From the NCBI GenBank assembly GCA_903935205.1, contig CAIZQU010000106.1, positions 1 to 35,662 on the forward strand: DNA of 35,662 nt. The letters run 5' to 3'. The notes beneath the pieces were generated by a model. It saw only the letters and a list, made by a program, of their open reading frames with translations. It was not told the origin of the DNA and searched no databases. Positions 34,200-35,662 of this stretch are shown piece after piece (position 1 is the first letter of the stretch; each line of letters starts with the position of its first letter). The stretch is from an uncultured cyanobacterium. GTDB lineage: Bacteria > Cyanobacteriota > Cyanobacteriia > PCC-6307 > Cyanobiaceae. The position numbers and the translations under genes are program-made.

Positions 34200-34386
34200 G
34201 GGCGCCGTGCCTGTCATGAAACGCGAGCGCATCTTGACAACTTTTCGAGAAAGCGTCTACAGGGCCGCAGGCTGAACTGTCTTGACCTGCTGTTGTGTCC
34301 GGGGTTGGCCGACCCGACCAGCGATCGGGGCCCCCTCCATGGCGTAAGCTCATGGAGCCGAGGCGAGCACCGCCGAGGCATCGCCC

Positions 34387-34470
34387 GCGGATGTGGCGGA
34401 ATTGGTAGACGCGCTAGTTTCAGGTACTAGTGGCAGCAATGTCGTGGGAGTTCAAGTCTCCCCATCCGCA
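34387..34470 (+). tRNA. tRNA-Leu (CAG)
   Basis: This 84-nt class II tRNA has acceptor GCGGATG with CATCCGC, D arm TGGCGGAATTGGTAGACGC, anticodon stem CTAGT/ACTAG with loop TTCAGGT (anticodon CAG, decodes CUG, a common codon in this GC-rich genome), a long variable arm and T arm GGGAG-TTCAAGT-CTCCC. Discriminator A; no encoded CCA. A run of six T follows directly and the next start codon is 10 bases away. Confidence 0.97.
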
Positions 34471-34480
34471 TTTTTTCTTT

Positions 34481-34729
34481 ATGATCGTTCTCAAGATCAC
34501 CAACGCCTCTGAGGTTGTAGCCGCCAAGGTCGGCAAGTTCCTGGAGAGTCTCACTCCCGACGGTTTCGACCTTGCCAAGGTCGAGGACGAGGTTCTTAGT
34601 CGCCTCATCGAGAACCTCAGTGCCGAGGGGATTCATGGTGAGGTGGCGGCGGTCAAGGGCCTGGATCTCCAGGGCTCCGACCTGAAGGTCCAGAACCAGA
34701 TGCATGTGCGCAGCCACCGCAGCTTCTGA
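34481..34729 (+). CDS. Small protein (82 aa) directly behind tRNA-Leu(CAG)
   Basis: The ATG at 34481 was chosen because upstream in-frame codons lie in the tRNA. The 82-residue protein is well balanced in composition: a beta-like start MIVLKITNASEVVAAKVGKF, helices LESLTPDGFDLAKVEDEVLS and LIENLSAEGIHGEVAAVKGL, then LDLQGSDLKVQNQMHVRSHR. No family was recognised, though I believe similar short proteins occur in picocyanobacteria. Only TTTTTTCTTT separates tRNA and start codon, so there is no Shine-Dalgarno and the mRNA would be nearly leaderless after tRNA 3' processing. It overlaps the methyltransferase gene by 26 bases. Confidence 0.72.
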   Translation: MIVLKITNASEVVAAKVGKFLESLTPDGFDLAKVEDEVLSRLIENLSAEGIHGEVAAVKGLDLQGSDLKVQNQMHVRSHRSF

Positions 34730-35621
34730 TGACCCGGCCAGTGGGCCGACCGTCGAGCTGATCACCAGCCGCCGCAACCCCTTGGTGGGTCGCCTTCGCC
34801 TGCTCCACGACCCCCGCCAACGGCGGCAAAGCGAAAGTCTTCTATTGGAAGGCACCCATCTGCTGCAGGAGGCCCTGGCCCTGGGCCTGATCCCCGAGCT
34901 GTTGCTGGCCACTCCGGCCTGGGTGCGGCGCCACGGCACCCTGCTCGCCGCTCTGCCGGCGGCCACCAGGGTGCGCCAGGCCGAACCGACGGTCCTGGAG
35001 GCGGCGGCCACCACCCGCAGCCCCGACGGGGTGCTGGCGGTGCTGCCGACACCATCGCCCAGGCCCCCGGCCAACGGTGCTCGCTTCCTGCTCGCCCTCG
35101 ACCGCATCCAGGATCCCGGCAACCTCGGCACCCTGCTGCGCACCGCCCTGGCCGGCGGCGTGGAGGAGGTCTGGCTGGCTGAGGGGGCCGATCCCCACCA
35201 GCCCAAATGCCTTCGCGCCTCCAGCGGCGCGGCCTTGGCCCTGCCGATCGAACGGCTGGAGACCGATGTCCTGGCGGACCGGCTCGAGGGGGTGAGGCGG
35301 CGGGGCGTTCTGGTGGTCGCTGCCGTGCTGCCGGGGCCCGCCTGGCCCGATCCCCATCCCTACTGGTGCCATGACTGGCGCCAGCCGACCCTGCTGCTGC
35401 TCGGCAACGAGGGGGCCGGCATCGATCCGGCCCTGGCGCCACAGATCGACAGCCTGGTCACCATTCCCCACAGCCCTGCCGTTGAATCGCTCAATGTGGC
35501 GGTGGCCGCGGCACCGCTGTTGCTGGAGCGCTGGCGCCAGTCGGCCGTTGAAGGGCTGGGTCCAGGCGTAGGCCAGGGCGGCGCCGGCGGCCACGACAGG
35601 ACCGACCGGTCTGGACGCTGA
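34704..35621 (+). CDS. SPOUT (TrmH/SpoU) family RNA 2'-O-methyltransferase
   Basis: This 305-residue protein has a substrate-binding N-terminal domain (VELITSRRNPLVGRLRLLHD with QSESLLLEGTHLLQEALALG) and a trefoil-knot SPOUT domain with the three motifs: ALDRIQDPGNLGTLLRTALA (motif 1), LLLLGNEGAGIDPALAPQID (motif 2) and TIPHSPAVESLNVAVAAAPL (motif 3), which bind SAM and form the dimer interface. The overall shape is that of the rRNA/tRNA Gm methyltransferases such as RlmB or TsnR; the exact RNA site is not predictable. The only suitable start is the ATG at 34704, inside the preceding gene by 26 bases, suggesting coupling. The C-terminal 25 residues are Gly-rich and likely disordered. Confidence 0.9.
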   Translation: MCAATAASDDPASGPTVELITSRRNPLVGRLRLLHDPRQRRQSESLLLEGTHLLQEALALGLIPELLLATPAWVRRHGTLLAALPAATRVRQAEPTVLEAAATTRSPDGVLAVLPTPSPRPPANGARFLLALDRIQDPGNLGTLLRTALAGGVEEVWLAEGADPHQPKCLRASSGAALALPIERLETDVLADRLEGVRRRGVLVVAAVLPGPAWPDPHPYWCHDWRQPTLLLLGNEGAGIDPALAPQIDSLVTIPHSPAVESLNVAVAAAPLLLERWRQSAVEGLGPGVGQGGAGGHDRTDRSGR

Positions 35622-35634
35622 GACTCCCCTGCGC

Positions 35635-35662
35635 CGGCCGGCCGCCGGCGGCTGGCCGGCCG
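35635..35662. terminator. Strong GC hairpin after the methyltransferase gene
   Basis: CGGCCGGCC and GGCCGGCCG make a perfect 9-bp stem with a 10-base loop, starting 13 bp after the stop codon. The window ends with its last base, so a following T tract cannot be checked. It is probably a terminator, possibly shared with a converging gene beyond the edge. Confidence 0.5.

Noticed and set aside
34842..35594. Open frame of 250 codons on the minus strand at the right edge
   Set aside because: Antisense to the SPOUT methyltransferase; the translation lacks any family motif, although a converging gene beyond the edge cannot be excluded.

Overview
The window looks like the chromosome of a high-GC picocyanobacterium of the Synechococcus/Cyanobium group (alpha-cyanobacteria). 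The gene content and order support this: a clpR-clpP3 pair, a thylakoid-lumen type pentapeptide protein, a cyanobacterial FtsZ/FtsQ operon beside ddl and miaB, a YacL-like PIN-TRAM membrane protein, a DUF4359 protein, and several HIP1 octamers (GCGATCGC, at 57, 1253, 2043, 8722, 15289 and 29982). Assignment is by reading only; no database search was run.

Layout. 1-691: the N-terminal part of an IS66-type transposase running off the left edge. 880-6620: accessory-looking genes, namely an FdhF/YdeP-like molybdopterin oxidoreductase, an alkyltransferase-like DNA repair protein, an exported protein with a PEP-CTERM-like tail, three small unknown proteins and an atypical LuxR-type response regulator. 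6759-8741: a group 4 glycosyltransferase and an initiating sugar-phosphate transferase, an exopolysaccharide or O-antigen type pair. 8742-9140 holds no gene.

9141-22413 is a mostly minus-strand housekeeping block: cobD/cbiB, ilvC, clpP3, clpR, PIN-TRAM, then hemW (+), panB, the SRP RNA (+), ftsZ, ftsQ, a small membrane protein, ddl and miaB. ddl, the small protein and ftsQ overlap by 4 nt each and form a wall/division operon with ftsZ. 22683-24884 carries an enolase-superfamily epimerase abutting a DUF1611 protein, matching the DgcA-DgcN type pair of D-glutamate metabolism. After tRNA-His come a DUF4359 protein, an amidohydrolase (4-nt overlap) and an FAD-linked oxidase.

28963-34199 is a tight minus-strand series: murA, tRNA-Leu(CAA), argD, folC, an unknown protein and a pentapeptide-repeat protein. 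The right end carries tRNA-Leu(CAG) immediately followed by a small conserved-looking protein and a SPOUT RNA methyltransferase, ending in a strong GC hairpin.

The least explained items are a diverged intergenic repeat of about 270 bp present twice (20421-20700 and 27172-27441), the DgcA-DgcN-like pair, the amidohydrolase/FAD-oxidase cluster, and the tRNA-linked small protein. No CRISPR array, prophage or defence cassette was seen.
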